From: Clostridiales bacterium
Lineage (GTDB): Bacteria > Bacillota > Clostridia > Caldicoprobacterales > UBA3941
NCBI GenBank assembly: GCA_012735575.1
Contig: JAAYGY010000002.1
Coordinates: 1 to 64,000 of the forward strand
Reading direction: 5' to 3'
DNA length: 64,000 bases
This document shows positions 55,546 through 64,000 of this stretch, in pieces. The translations under genes were made by a program, and so were the position numbers. Positions within the stretch are counted from its first letter, which is position 1; each line of letters begins with the position of its first letter. The notes under the pieces are model-generated. The model was not told where the DNA came from. It searched no databases and saw only the letters and a list, made by a program, of their open reading frames with translations.

Positions 55546-55569
55546 GCTTATTCTAAAATTTTGATATCA

Positions 55570-56565
55570 TTATTTAACTGCATTTTCGGCGAATTCATTG
55601 TTTATAAGTTCTTCATAGGATGCTCTTTTATCAAGTTCACCAGCCATCTCCATGATATCCTGCAAATGGTTAAAGTCTTCTTCTTTTAGAATAGGATTGG
55701 TAGCCCAGGAATCCTGGTCCTTATACCTTTGAACAACCTGTGTAAGTAGATCTAGATCGCTGTCTGGGAAAGCTGGTTGTATAGCTTTAGCTATTTCTTC
55801 AGGAGATCTATCCTTAACAAATTGCTGACCCATATAAATTGCATTGGTAAAACGTTGAATTAGATCCTTATTTTTTTCAATGAAGCTTTTTTTCGCAGTA
55901 TATGCTGTATAAGGTATATTGCCAGCAGCAACTCCTACAGAAGCAACAACATAACCTGCACCTTCGTTTTCTAATGTTGAGGCTACTGGTTCAAAAAGGG
56001 TTACATAGTCTCCAGTCCCGCCGGTAAAGGCACCAGCCATTAGTGCAAACTGAATGTTGGTCAGGACTTCTACATCTTCACCAGGTATTAATCCATGTTT
56101 CTTAAGTACATATTCAAGAGTCATTAGGGGAACTCCACCTTTTCGTCCGCCTATAATAGTTTTTCCTCTTAGATTCTCCCATTTAAAGTCTGGTTCTTCT
56201 TCACGACCCATCAAAAAGGAACCGTCTGTTTGGGTTAATTGAGCAAAAATTTGTGCGTAATCCTCTCTGCCTTCGTTATAAACATAGATAGCTGCTTCAG
56301 GCCCCATAAAACCAATGTCGGCCTGATCAGCTAATACAGCGGTCATGACCTTGTCAGCTCCCTCACCTGTAGAAAGTTCAATGTCTATACCTTCCTCCTT
56401 AAAATATCCTTCATGTATTGCAACATATTGAGGAGCATAGAAAATTGAATGGGTCACTTCTATCAAGCGGACTTTGTGACCTTGTTGCTGATTGCAGCCT
56501 GATACAAGAAAAGAAACAGTCAGCATCAAAACCAGCGCTAAAATGATATATTTTACTGTTTTCAT
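55570..56565 (-). CDS. ABC transporter substrate-binding lipoprotein (SsuA/NMT1-like)
   Basis: A 331-residue periplasmic-binding-type lipoprotein. The signal peptide ends in the lipobox LVSGC. IHEGYFKEEGIDIELSTGEGADKVMTAVLADQADIGFMGPEA is typical of the NMT1/ThiY/SsuA-like family. The ligand is unknown; no TPP riboswitch or metabolic genes that would fix it are near. The ATG at 56565 is chosen because GGAGGTG lies 8 bases upstream; the longer frame to 56595 is not supported. Confidence 0.88.
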   Translation of the reverse strand: MKTVKYIILALVLMLTVSFLVSGCNQQQGHKVRLIEVTHSIFYAPQYVAIHEGYFKEEGIDIELSTGEGADKVMTAVLADQADIGFMGPEAAIYVYNEGREDYAQIFAQLTQTDGSFLMGREEEPDFKWENLRGKTIIGGRKGGVPLMTLEYVLKKHGLIPGEDVEVLTNIQFALMAGAFTGGTGDYVTLFEPVASTLENEGAGYVVASVGVAAGNIPYTAYTAKKSFIEKNKDLIQRFTNAIYMGQQFVKDRSPEEIAKAIQPAFPDSDLDLLTQVVQRYKDQDSWATNPILKEEDFNHLQDIMEMAGELDKRASYEELINNEFAENAVK

Positions 56566-56735
56566 ATGATAATAGCACCTCCGGAAATTTATCATAGTTT
56601 AGGTACTTTTATAATATTCAGGGATTAATAAAAGGTGAATTATACTATCAGAAAGCTTGATTATAGGAATTAGAAAAATAAGATGACATTTTAATACTCA
56701 TATGATATAATGAATTATTATGTTAGGTGTATTAT

Positions 56736-56811
56736 GCCAATATAGCTCAGATGGTAGAGCAACGGTCTCGTAAACCGTAGGTCAGGGGTTCGAGTCCCCT
56801 TATTGGCTCCA
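56736..56811 (+). tRNA. tRNA-Thr (anticodon CGT)
   Basis: Acceptor stem GCCAATA/TATTGGC, D arm GCTC...GAGC, anticodon stem ACGGT/ACCGT with loop CTCGTAA, T arm AGGGG TTCGAGT CCCCT. CCA is encoded. Confidence 0.95.
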
Positions 56812-56818
56812 TATTCTT

Positions 56819-56895
56819 CGGGATGTGGCGCAGTTTGGTAGCGCACTTGCTTCGGGAGCAAGGGGTCGCAGGTTCAAATCCTGTCATCCCGACCA
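56819..56895 (+). tRNA. tRNA-Pro (anticodon CGG)
   Basis: Acceptor stem CGGGATG/CATCCCG (the C1-G start typical of tRNA-Pro), anticodon stem CTTGC/GCAAG with loop TTCGGGA, T arm GCAGG TTCAAAT CCTGT. CCA is encoded. It follows tRNA-Thr after 7 bases. Confidence 0.95.
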
Positions 56896-57039
56896 CTATT
56901 CTATTGTAATTCCTTCGCTCGTTTTGGAGGAATTTTTAATTATAAGTAGAATATAGAACAATAAGTAATAGCTAGTATAAATTTGTCGGGAAAAGTCCAA
57001 ATTAAGTCAAAGCTATATAAAGAGAAGAGGAAAATAAAC

Positions 57040-57564
57040 ATGAACATACCCAATATATTGACAACTATTAGATTCTGTCTCGTAGGTGTATTTATCTATG
57101 TCTTTAATAATCCTGCTATAGAGAACAATTTAAAATGGGGTATTATTATTTTTGTAGTGGCAGGTATTACTGATGTGCTAGATGGGTACATTGCCAGGAA
57201 ATACGATATGATCACCAAATGGGGTAAGCTCATGGATCCTTTAGCCGATAAGCTGATGCTAATTGTGGTCCTTATAAGTTTGTACACAGTGAATATAGTT
57301 CCCTTAATTGTTATCATTATAGTGCTGGCTAAGGAACTATTAATGGTACTAGGTGCCATATTCTTATATAAAAACAGACAGACTGTAGTACAATCTAATA
57401 TTGTTGGAAAAGCTGCTAGTGCAGCCTTTTATGTAGCTATTATAGCTCTGGTGTTTGAATTACCCTACGCCTACTATATGTTAGGGATTGCAGTTTTTCT
57501 TACCTTATTCGCCCTTGTTCAATATGGTATAATAAATCTCGGCAATCATAACACCAATGCATAA
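57040..57564 (+). CDS. pgsA: CDP-diacylglycerol-glycerol-3-phosphate 3-phosphatidyltransferase
   Basis: Makes phosphatidylglycerophosphate. The CDP-alcohol phosphotransferase motif (DGx2ARx8Gx3Dx3D) is DVLDGYIARKYDMITKWGK and LMDPLADKL. About five TM segments are present. The 174-residue length is normal. The ATG at 57040 follows AGAGG; a frame starting at 56983 lacks a ribosome binding site. Confidence 0.93.
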   Translation: MNIPNILTTIRFCLVGVFIYVFNNPAIENNLKWGIIIFVVAGITDVLDGYIARKYDMITKWGKLMDPLADKLMLIVVLISLYTVNIVPLIVIIIVLAKELLMVLGAIFLYKNRQTVVQSNIVGKAASAAFYVAIIALVFELPYAYYMLGIAVFLTLFALVQYGIINLGNHNTNA

Positions 57565-57572
57565 TTTAAGTC

Positions 57573-57600
57573 TTGACAACATATCTTTATAGGTTATAAT
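57573..57600 (+). promoter_or_regulatory. Promoter of the T-box-valS operon
   Basis: TTGACA (57573-57578), a 16-base spacer, and an exact TATAAT (57595-57600). Confidence 0.9.
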
Positions 57601-57635
57601 AGTTATAAAAATGTCACTGGTTTTGAGCAACAAGT

Positions 57636-57894
57636 TCATATCAATGTGATGATGAAGAGGAGTACATTTTTAAGGCCGACAGAAAAGGAAATCCGCTGGC
57701 TGAGAGGTTTCCCCGGTTCAAGAAAATGGAAGGTCGCTTCTGAACATTTCAGCTGAAATGTAAGTAGGCTGGAACGCTAATCCCGTTAAAGATTTTGAGC
57801 GTTTGCTTATGTATTGTATACTACTATATAAGCAAAAAACAAGGTGGTACCGCGGAGTCTTACGTCCTTGTCCTTAGGATGTAAGGCTTTTTTT
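57636..57894 (+). promoter_or_regulatory. T-box leader (valine-type)
   Basis: Stem I (GATGAAGAGGAGTAC to GGTCGCTTCTGAAC) is followed by stem II/III, the T-box sequence AAGGTGGTACCGCGG at 57841-57855, and a terminator (CTTACGTCCT 57859-57868, AGGATGTAAG 57876-57885, then TTTTTTT). GTC (Val) at the specifier position in GAAGGTCGCTTC fits the downstream valS. The specifier base positions are inferred. Confidence 0.9.
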
Positions 57895-57914
57895 ATTCAT
57901 GAAAGGTGTTGTTT

Positions 57915-58124
57915 ATGTTAAAACTGGCGTTAGATAATTTACTTAATATAGATAAAGTGGGTTTGTGGGCTTTCATAATAGCCGCTTTTATCACCTATGG
58001 TGCTAAATTTATATCTATAAAGATATTAAGAGTTTCATCCCATAAGGCTTTCAAGGTAACTGTTATGTTAAAAATACTTGGAGTTCTTATAGGTTTATTT
58101 GGATTGATTAGAATTACTAAATAA
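57915..58124 (+). CDS. Small membrane protein between T-box and valS
   Basis: A 69-residue protein with two hydrophobic helices ([18 protein letters not shown] and [18 protein letters not shown]). It has no recognised family. The ATG at 57915 has GAAAGGTG 7 bases upstream; a GTG at 57906 would overlap that site. It is under the valine T-box and immediately precedes valS (19-base gap), so it is expressed with the synthetase. Function unknown; a role linked to valine or translation is only inference. Confidence 0.7.
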   Translation: MLKLALDNLLNIDKVGLWAFIIAAFITYGAKFISIKILRVSSHKAFKVTVMLKILGVLIGLFGLIRITK

Positions 58125-58143
58125 TGGGAGAGGAGAGTATAGG

Positions 58144-60798
58144 ATGAGTGAAGATCGAATTATTGCAAAAACCTACGATCCAAAACAAGTAGAAGATAAA
58201 ATATATAGGGAATGGGTGGAGAGAGGTTATTTTAGAGGTGAAGTAGACAGGAGTAAAAAACCTTTCTGTATTGTAATTCCTCCTCCAAATATAACTGGGC
58301 AGCTTCATATGGGTCATGCCCTGGACAATACACTACAGGATACTCTGATTCGCTGGAGAAGAATGCAGGGATATTCAGCACTATGGGTTCCAGGAACTGA
58401 CCATGCTAGTATTGCTACTGAAGTAAAAATAGTTGAAGAAATGGCAAAAGAAGGACTAACTAAAAATGATGTTGGAAGAGAAGGTTTTTTAGAAAGAGCA
58501 TGGGAATGGAAAGAAAAATACGGTGGAAAGATTGTAGATCAGTTAAAAAAATTAGGATCATCCCTTGACTGGTCCAGGGAGCGCTTTACTATGGATGAAG
58601 GCTGTAGTGAGGCAGTTATTGAGGTGTTCATAAGACTATATGAAAAGGGCCTTATATACCGTGGTGACAGGATTATCAACTGGTGCCCAGAGTGTAAGAC
58701 GGCTTTATCAGATGCTGAGGTAGAGCATCAGGAGCAAGAAGGCCATTTCTGGCATATTTACTATCCAATTAAGGACAGCAATGAGAAACTGACCATTGCA
58801 ACCACAAGACCTGAAACCATGCTGGGAGATACTGCTGTAGCAGTCCATCCTGAAGATGAAAGATACCAGCATCTCATAGGTAAAAAGGTAATACTGCCCC
58901 TGATGAATCGTGAAATACCCATTATAGCTGACGAATATGTAGATAGGGAGTTTGGTACAGGCGTTGTAAAGATTACACCTGCCCATGATCCTAACGATTT
59001 TGAGGTAGGGCTTCGTCACAACCTTGAACAGCTTCGAGTTATGGACGATGAAGGAATAATGAATGAACATGCAGGAAAATATCAAGGCCTTGATAGATAT
59101 GAAGCAAGAAAAAGAATCGTATTGGACCTGGAGGCTCAAGGCCTTTTAGCCAAAATTGAGGAACATAGCCATAATGTAGGGCACTGCTATAGATGCGATA
59201 CTGTAGTAGAACCTATTGTATCCAAACAGTGGTTTGTAAAGATGGAACCTTTAGCCAAACCTGCAATTGAAGCTGTTAGAGATGGACGTATTAAGTTCAT
59301 ACCTGAAAGATTTGAAAAGATATACTTTAATTGGATGGAGAATATCAGGGATTGGTGCATTTCCAGGCAATTATGGTGGGGTCATAGAATTCCTGCTTAC
59401 TATTGCCAAGGCTGCAATAATACAATAGTATCTCGGGATATGCCAGATTATTGTACCAAATGTGGTAGTACACGATTCCAGCAGGATGAGGATGTTTTGG
59501 ATACATGGTTTAGTTCTGCCCTTTGGCCCTTCTCAACTTTAGGGTGGCCTAATAAGACGGAAGAGTTAGAGTATTTTTATCCAACCAGCGTTCTTGTAAC
59601 AGGTTATGACATTATATTTTTCTGGGTAGCCCGAATGATCTTTTCCGGACTGAAGCATATGGGTGATGTTCCTTTCCGTCATGTATTTATCCATGGCATT
59701 GTTAGGGATGCACAAGGGCGAAAGATGAGTAAATCTTTAGGTAATGGTATAGATCCTTTAGAGGTAATTGAAGAATATGGTGCCGATGCTCTAAGACTTA
59801 GTCTCCTTACAGGGAACTCACCAGGGAATGATATGAGGTTCCATTATGAACGTGTAGAAGCCTCCAGAAATTTTGCTAATAAAATATGGAATGCCTCCAG
59901 GTTTATTCTGATGAATCTAAAGGATGCTGTTCCAAAGAAACCTGATATAGAGAAATTGGAGCTGCCTGACCGTTGGATAGTCAGTAAATACAATAGACTT
60001 GTTAAAGAGGTTACTGACAATCTTGAAAAATATGAGTTGGGTATTGCAGTTCAGAAACTCTATGATTTTATTTGGAGTGAGTTCTGCGATTGGTACATTG
60101 AGCTTGCCAAACCAAGATTATATGACCAGGGAGAAGAGCAAAAGGAAATAGTGCTGTATACACTTACCTATGTATTGTCCAATACCTTAAAACTACTGCA
60201 TCCTTTTATGCCTTTTATAACAGAGGAGATATGGCAACACTTGCCTCATGAAGGGAAAAGTATTATGATATCCCCTTGGCCTGAGTACAATGAAGATGAA
60301 GTAGATGCAAAGGCCGAAGATCAAATGGAAGCAATAATGAATGCCATTAGAAGTATAAGAAATATTAGGGCTGAAATGGATGTACATCCATCCCAAAAGG
60401 CACAGGTGGTCATTATTCCTTCCCAGGGTTATGAAGAAGTATTTGAAGAGGGTAAAATCTACTTTGAAAGACTGGCTTATGCATCAAAGGTAACCTTGGA
60501 GGAAACTGAAGAGAATATACCTGAAAACAGCGTTTCTGCAGTTACAGACAAGGCACAAATATTTATGCCATTAGAAGATTTAGTTGATTTAGACAAGGAG
60601 ATGGCAAGGCTTAATAAGGAAAAGGAAACCCTAAATAAAGAAATTGCCAGAGCTAATGGAAAGCTATCCAATGAGAATTTTGTTAAAAAAGCGCCTCCTG
60701 CCATAGTGGAGGAGGAAAGGCAAAAACTTAAGAAGTATCATGAGATGATGGATAAAGTAAATGACCGCATAGAGGCTTTGAAAAAAATGATGAAGTAA
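58144..60798 (+). CDS. valS: Valyl-tRNA synthetase
   Basis: Class I synthetase that charges tRNA-Val and edits mischarged threonine. HIGH is H55-M-G-H58 in [18 protein letters not shown] is K527-S531 in [11 protein letters not shown]. The CP1 editing domain ([19 protein letters not shown]) is intact. The C-terminal coiled coil ([19 protein letters not shown]) is present. It is 884 residues. ATG 58144 follows GGGAGAGGAG; a T-box is upstream. Confidence 0.97.
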   Translation: MSEDRIIAKTYDPKQVEDKIYREWVERGYFRGEVDRSKKPFCIVIPPPNITGQLHMGHALDNTLQDTLIRWRRMQGYSALWVPGTDHASIATEVKIVEEMAKEGLTKNDVGREGFLERAWEWKEKYGGKIVDQLKKLGSSLDWSRERFTMDEGCSEAVIEVFIRLYEKGLIYRGDRIINWCPECKTALSDAEVEHQEQEGHFWHIYYPIKDSNEKLTIATTRPETMLGDTAVAVHPEDERYQHLIGKKVILPLMNREIPIIADEYVDREFGTGVVKITPAHDPNDFEVGLRHNLEQLRVMDDEGIMNEHAGKYQGLDRYEARKRIVLDLEAQGLLAKIEEHSHNVGHCYRCDTVVEPIVSKQWFVKMEPLAKPAIEAVRDGRIKFIPERFEKIYFNWMENIRDWCISRQLWWGHRIPAYYCQGCNNTIVSRDMPDYCTKCGSTRFQQDEDVLDTWFSSALWPFSTLGWPNKTEELEYFYPTSVLVTGYDIIFFWVARMIFSGLKHMGDVPFRHVFIHGIVRDAQGRKMSKSLGNGIDPLEVIEEYGADALRLSLLTGNSPGNDMRFHYERVEASRNFANKIWNASRFILMNLKDAVPKKPDIEKLELPDRWIVSKYNRLVKEVTDNLEKYELGIAVQKLYDFIWSEFCDWYIELAKPRLYDQGEEQKEIVLYTLTYVLSNTLKLLHPFMPFITEEIWQHLPHEGKSIMISPWPEYNEDEVDAKAEDQMEAIMNAIRSIRNIRAEMDVHPSQKAQVVIIPSQGYEEVFEEGKIYFERLAYASKVTLEETEENIPENSVSAVTDKAQIFMPLEDLVDLDKEMARLNKEKETLNKEIARANGKLSNENFVKKAPPAIVEEERQKLKKYHEMMDKVNDRIEALKKMMK

Positions 60799-60819
60799 GG
60801 GCAGGTGGAAGGTATTTCA

Positions 60820-62115
60820 ATGAATTATAACCAAGCTTTGGAATATATATATAGAGCCTATAAATTTGGATCCAAACTAGGACTGGAGAATATCACTGAC
60901 CTACTAAATCGATTGGGTAACCCACAATATAAGTTTAAATATATCCATGTAGCAGGAACAAATGGCAAAGGCTCAGTTACTTCAATGATAGCTCATATTC
61001 TTCATGAGGCAGGATACAAGGTAGGAATGTTTACATCCCCTTATTTAGAAAATTTTACTGAAAGAATTCAAATAAATCTCAAAGAAATGCCTCGGGAGGA
61101 TTTAGGTGCTGTCACTGAAATAGTAAAAGAAAAGGTGGAAGAGATGGTTGCGGAGGGACGCAACCATCCCACCGTATTTGAAATTATAACCGCCATCGGT
61201 CTGGTTTACTTTGCGAAGCAACAAGTTGATATGGCTGTGGTGGAAGTGGGCTTGGGAGGCCGCTTTGATGCTACCAATGTCGTGGACAAACCTTTATTGT
61301 CAGTAATCACATCCATTGGCTTTGATCATATGGATGTGTTAGGCAACACTTTAGGGGAAATCGCCTTTGAAAAAGCTGGTATAATAAAGCCAGGCAGACC
61401 AGTGGTAACCTATCCCCAGTTAAGTGAAGCTATATCAGTTCTTAGACAAGTATCAAAAGATAGGAATGCATTATTATATGAAGTTTCTCCTGATCAAATA
61501 AATGTTAAAGAATCATCCCTGGAAGGTAATTTTTTTGATTTCCGATATAAAGGCAGGGAATATAAAGATCTTAGACTAAACTTAATTGGTGAGCATCAGC
61601 TATTGAACGCAGCAACTGCCTTGACAGCTATAGAGGTAGTAAGGGGTTTGGGGGTCTTGGTACCTGAGACATCCATTTATCAGGGGCTGGCCAGGACAAA
61701 ATGGCCAGGACGCTTGGAAAAAGTTTATCAAAATCCATTGATTATTATCGACGGTGCTCATAATGCAGCCGGTGCCAGTGCACTAGCTGATACTATCAGT
61801 AAATATTTTGACAAAGAAGAGGTAACTTTGGTGTTGGGTATACTAAATGACAAGGAAGTTGATGCAGTCGTTAGCAAAGTTTGTCCTTTGGCTCATACCA
61901 CAGTTACAACTAAACCTGACAATCCTAGAGCTATGGACCCTGAACAGCTAAGTAGTAAGGCTTTAGAATATTGTGACCGGGTAATAACTGAACCAAAGAT
62001 CCCAGATGCAATTGATAAGGCAATAGATATTGCAGGCCATCAAGGCGTTGTACTAATATGTGGATCCTTATACCTGGCAGGGACTGCGAGAACTCATATA
62101 AAAAGCAAAGTTTAA
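60820..62115 (+). CDS. folC: Folylpolyglutamate synthase / dihydrofolate synthase
   Basis: Adds glutamates to folates (and glutamate to dihydropteroate). The P-loop is VAGTNGKGSVTSMIAHIL, the Mur-ligase signature is AVVEVGLGGRFDATNVV, and DHMDVLGNTLGEIAFEKAGIIKPGRPVV and IIDGAHNAAG follow. It is 431 residues. ATG 60820 follows GGTGGAAGG; a GTG at 60805 is before that site. Confidence 0.94.
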   Translation: MNYNQALEYIYRAYKFGSKLGLENITDLLNRLGNPQYKFKYIHVAGTNGKGSVTSMIAHILHEAGYKVGMFTSPYLENFTERIQINLKEMPREDLGAVTEIVKEKVEEMVAEGRNHPTVFEIITAIGLVYFAKQQVDMAVVEVGLGGRFDATNVVDKPLLSVITSIGFDHMDVLGNTLGEIAFEKAGIIKPGRPVVTYPQLSEAISVLRQVSKDRNALLYEVSPDQINVKESSLEGNFFDFRYKGREYKDLRLNLIGEHQLLNAATALTAIEVVRGLGVLVPETSIYQGLARTKWPGRLEKVYQNPLIIIDGAHNAAGASALADTISKYFDKEEVTLVLGILNDKEVDAVVSKVCPLAHTTVTTKPDNPRAMDPEQLSSKALEYCDRVITEPKIPDAIDKAIDIAGHQGVVLICGSLYLAGTARTHIKSKV

Positions 62116-62137
62116 TATAATTTATAGACTAGATGAA

Positions 62138-62200
62138 ATACTTCCAAAGTAGACAATCTAATTGATAAAAAATTAGATTATCTACCTGGAGGTATTTTTT
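62138..62200 (+). terminator. Intrinsic terminator after folC
   Basis: An imperfect stem: ATAC-TCCA-GTAGA-ATCTAAT on the 5' side (62138-62162) and ATTAGAT-TCTAC-TGGA-GTAT on the 3' side (62171-62194), ending in TTTTTT. Ends the pgsA-valS-folC region. Confidence 0.85.
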
Positions 62201-62444
62201 ATGTAAAAAAAATATCTCCCTCTTTTCAATTACACATTTTACCTTCCCTCCATATAATGAAATTAGACTAAATTAGCTGGTTGCACTGGTTCAACTGTTA
62301 GATCACTATTTATATAATGGCTGCTGATAAGGGAACTTTTAATAATCATTGTGATTCATATGGTGTGAACTAATACTACGGGCCAAATTCCCTTTTATGA
62401 TAGTTTCACATTCAATAGCCATTAATATTTTGGGGAGGGTATTT
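62201..62444. promoter_or_regulatory. Leader of the beta-propeller gene
   Basis: No gene in this stretch. A TATAAT (62313-62318) lies 17 bases after a weak -35, TTCAAC (62290-62295). No structured RNA is evident. Confidence 0.45.
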
Positions 62445-63353
62445 ATGAATTATAAGTCTTTAATTGTAGTTTGCAATACTGGAGATAGCACTATTTCAGT
62501 TATTGATCCCTACCTTTTCCGCGAAATTGAAAGGATACAGCTTCCAAACGATTCTGGTCCTTACCATTTGGTAGGGTATGACAAGAGCTGTAAGATTTTA
62601 GTTAGCCAATACTATGCAGATTCTATAACATCTATTGATTTATTAAAAGGGGAAATACTAGATTCAGTTGCCACAGGAAGGCGCCCTTGGTATATGGTCT
62701 GTGATCAAGAAGGAGGCTTGGCTTTTGTCACCAACAGTGACTCCGATACAATATCCGTGGTTTGTATTAAAAAAATGAAATTAATTAGTCAAATGAAAAC
62801 TGGTTCCATGCCTCAAGGGATAGATTTTAATCCCCACTTAAGAACATTAGCTATAGCCAATTTTAACTCAAATAATATAATGATAATTGATGCTGATGAT
62901 TTATCTGAAAAAAAAATTATTAGGTTAGATAAAAACCCCATGCAAGTAAAATATTCCTCAAAAGGTGATTTTTTATATATAGGTTGTACTTCTTCCAACA
63001 ATAGCGATATGGGAAGCATTAAGATACTGGATACTGGCAGCTACGATACATTAACCGATATTAGTTTAAATGCATTACCCGGTCAAATTTGTAACACTAA
63101 AGATGGGAAATATATACTTATTGCCTCAATGGGCAATGGAGGGCTGGTTGTCGTGGATATAGGTGAGAAAAAAATAGTAAACCATGTGCCCACAAATGGC
63201 ATGACACATGGTATGGCTATGGATCCTAAAGAGAAGTACGTGTATGTAACCAATCCCAACGATAATTCTATTTCAGTTGTTGATTGGGTAGAGGGTAAAA
63301 AAATCAATTCTATGAAGGTAGGGAAAGAACCTAATGGCATTATATTTATATGA
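62445..63353 (+). CDS. YVTN-type beta-propeller protein (YncE-like)
   Basis: A 302-residue protein of repeated ~42-residue units with the blade motif (F/V)(V/I)TNxxxxTISV(V/I)D: VVCNTGDSTISVIDP, VTNSDSDTISVVCI, IANFNSNNIMIIDAD, VTNPNDNSISVVDW. It looks like a seven-bladed YVTN/YncE-like propeller. No signal peptide, so probably cytoplasmic or spore-associated. Function unknown. ATG 62445 follows GGGGAGGG. Confidence 0.8.
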   Translation: MNYKSLIVVCNTGDSTISVIDPYLFREIERIQLPNDSGPYHLVGYDKSCKILVSQYYADSITSIDLLKGEILDSVATGRRPWYMVCDQEGGLAFVTNSDSDTISVVCIKKMKLISQMKTGSMPQGIDFNPHLRTLAIANFNSNNIMIIDADDLSEKKIIRLDKNPMQVKYSSKGDFLYIGCTSSNNSDMGSIKILDTGSYDTLTDISLNALPGQICNTKDGKYILIASMGNGGLVVVDIGEKKIVNHVPTNGMTHGMAMDPKEKYVYVTNPNDNSISVVDWVEGKKINSMKVGKEPNGIIFI

Positions 63354-63362
63354 AAACACACA

Positions 63363-63884
63363 CTATATTAATCGATCTAACATAGCCTTAAAGACCTCGG
63401 GTGCTCTAAGGCGCCAGTTTTCACATATTGTTCTGGCCTGACTGCTATCGGGAACATTCAGTTTTAGTTCCATAAGAACCAGTTCCTTTTCAGTTACCCT
63501 ACATAATACCTCGTATTGCTTATGATTGATCTTTTTGTAATCAGCAGTAATTTGACTCTCATCCTTTAGACGAGCCCTATTATTCTCTGCATAGGATTCT
63601 ATAATATTCCTTAGTGTAGGAGAGATTCTCTTCTTAAAAAAAGCTAAAACTTTATTACCCTTAGAAGATAAGGTTAGAAATTGAGAATTACTTGTTTCCA
63701 TATTGTCTATCAACCCGCCAGATATTAGCTCAATTATATATTGCTGAAGTTCAAAATAATTAATAATATTATTTTCTATAAAAAAACGAGTAATTTGACT
63801 ATTAGTTAAAGGGATTCCTAAACATCCCATAAAATACAGTATGGACAATTTGTCCTCAGCTAAAACATTAGTATCTTGATTCAT
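63363..63884 (-). CDS. DUF4364-family protein
   Basis: A 173-residue protein with an N-terminal winged helix (EDKLSILYFMGCLGIPLTNSQITRFFIENN) typical of DUF4364. A C-terminal segment (RVTEKELVLMELKLNVPDSSQARTICENW) completes the family. These are believed to be DNA-binding or sporulation-linked; the role is unproven. The ATG at 63884 follows GAGGTGGGA; the longer frame to 63902 begins upstream of that site. Confidence 0.8.
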   Translation of the reverse strand: MNQDTNVLAEDKLSILYFMGCLGIPLTNSQITRFFIENNIINYFELQQYIIELISGGLIDNMETSNSQFLTLSSKGNKVLAFFKKRISPTLRNIIESYAENNRARLKDESQITADYKKINHKQYEVLCRVTEKELVLMELKLNVPDSSQARTICENWRLRAPEVFKAMLDRLI

Positions 63885-63954
63885 AGTTCCCACCTCATAC
63901 AAATCTTTAGAAATTCTAAGGATATAATATTATGATTATAGCACAAAATACAAC

Positions 63955-63990
63955 AAAATAATACGGCGAAAAAAAACGCCGTATTATTTT
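63955..63990. terminator. Hairpin near the right edge
   Basis: AAAATAATACGGCG (63955-63968) and CGCCGTATTATTTT (63977-63990) pair perfectly around eight A. The GC-rich centre and A/T ends fit a terminator for a minus-strand gene entering from the right, or a bidirectional one. Confidence 0.75.
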
Positions 63991-64000
63991 ATCTACTAAT

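Overview
The window looks like a chromosomal segment of a low-GC, Gram-positive, endospore-forming anaerobe of the class Clostridia. The basis is the AT-rich sequence with strong GGAGG-type ribosome binding sites and many TTG starts, a T-box leader, a lysine (L-box) riboswitch, purine riboswitches with PurR-type PurBoxes, a SpoIID-family protein, a TM1266-type hydrogenase-linked regulator and an NfnAB electron-bifurcating transhydrogenase pair. No phage, transposon, plasmid or CRISPR signature was seen. Genus and species cannot be fixed from sequence alone.

Layout. 1-8.7 kb: end of a DUF2344 gene, RNase G, an alanine-type aminotransferase, then a pyruvate dehydrogenase operon (E1 alpha, E1 beta, E2, E3). 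8.8-17 kb: MFS exporter, HPr, DNA polymerase IV, a MASE3-SpoIIE phosphatase, a TM1266 regulator, two divergent unknown genes sharing a helical motif, and a class V aminotransferase divergent from a DUF3343 (Se/S-carrier-like) gene. 17-25.5 kb: endonuclease III, a P-loop/Asp23 fusion, NfnAB, 8-oxoguanine glycosylase, guaB, guaA, MazG-like. 25.5-38.4 kb: purine operon purC-L-E-F-M-N-H-D followed by a purine-riboswitch-controlled permease. 38.5-42.4 kb: asd and a DapB-ACT fusion under a lysine riboswitch, with dapA divergent. 42.5-53.8 kb: YesL-like membrane protein, methyltransferase, Hsp33, TPR protein, YkvI transporter, a CCA-adding enzyme broken by an in-frame TAG, SpoIID-like and DUF2207 proteins. 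53.8-64 kb: an SsuABC/TauABC-like importer, tRNA-Thr and tRNA-Pro, pgsA, T-box-valS, folC, a beta-propeller protein and a DUF4364 protein.

Main result. All three glutamine-dependent amidotransferases of purine synthesis in the window have lost their glutaminase function while keeping their synthase halves. PurF has Ser in place of the N-terminal catalytic Cys, and the oxyanion-hole Asn is Asp. PurL has Gly, Leu and Asp where the Cys-His-Glu triad should be. GuaA has a clean in-frame deletion of roughly 85-95 residues that removes the nucleophile elbow and the His/Glu part of the domain. Three independent losses in one pathway suggest that purine synthesis here runs on free ammonia (or on trans-acting glutaminases), as would suit an ammonia-rich habitat. 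The purC leader also carries what looks like a decayed purine riboswitch, and a second, variant purine-riboswitch-like element sits inside the operon before purL. Other notable items are the DapB-ACT fusion under a lysine riboswitch and several hairpins that bury ribosome binding sites.
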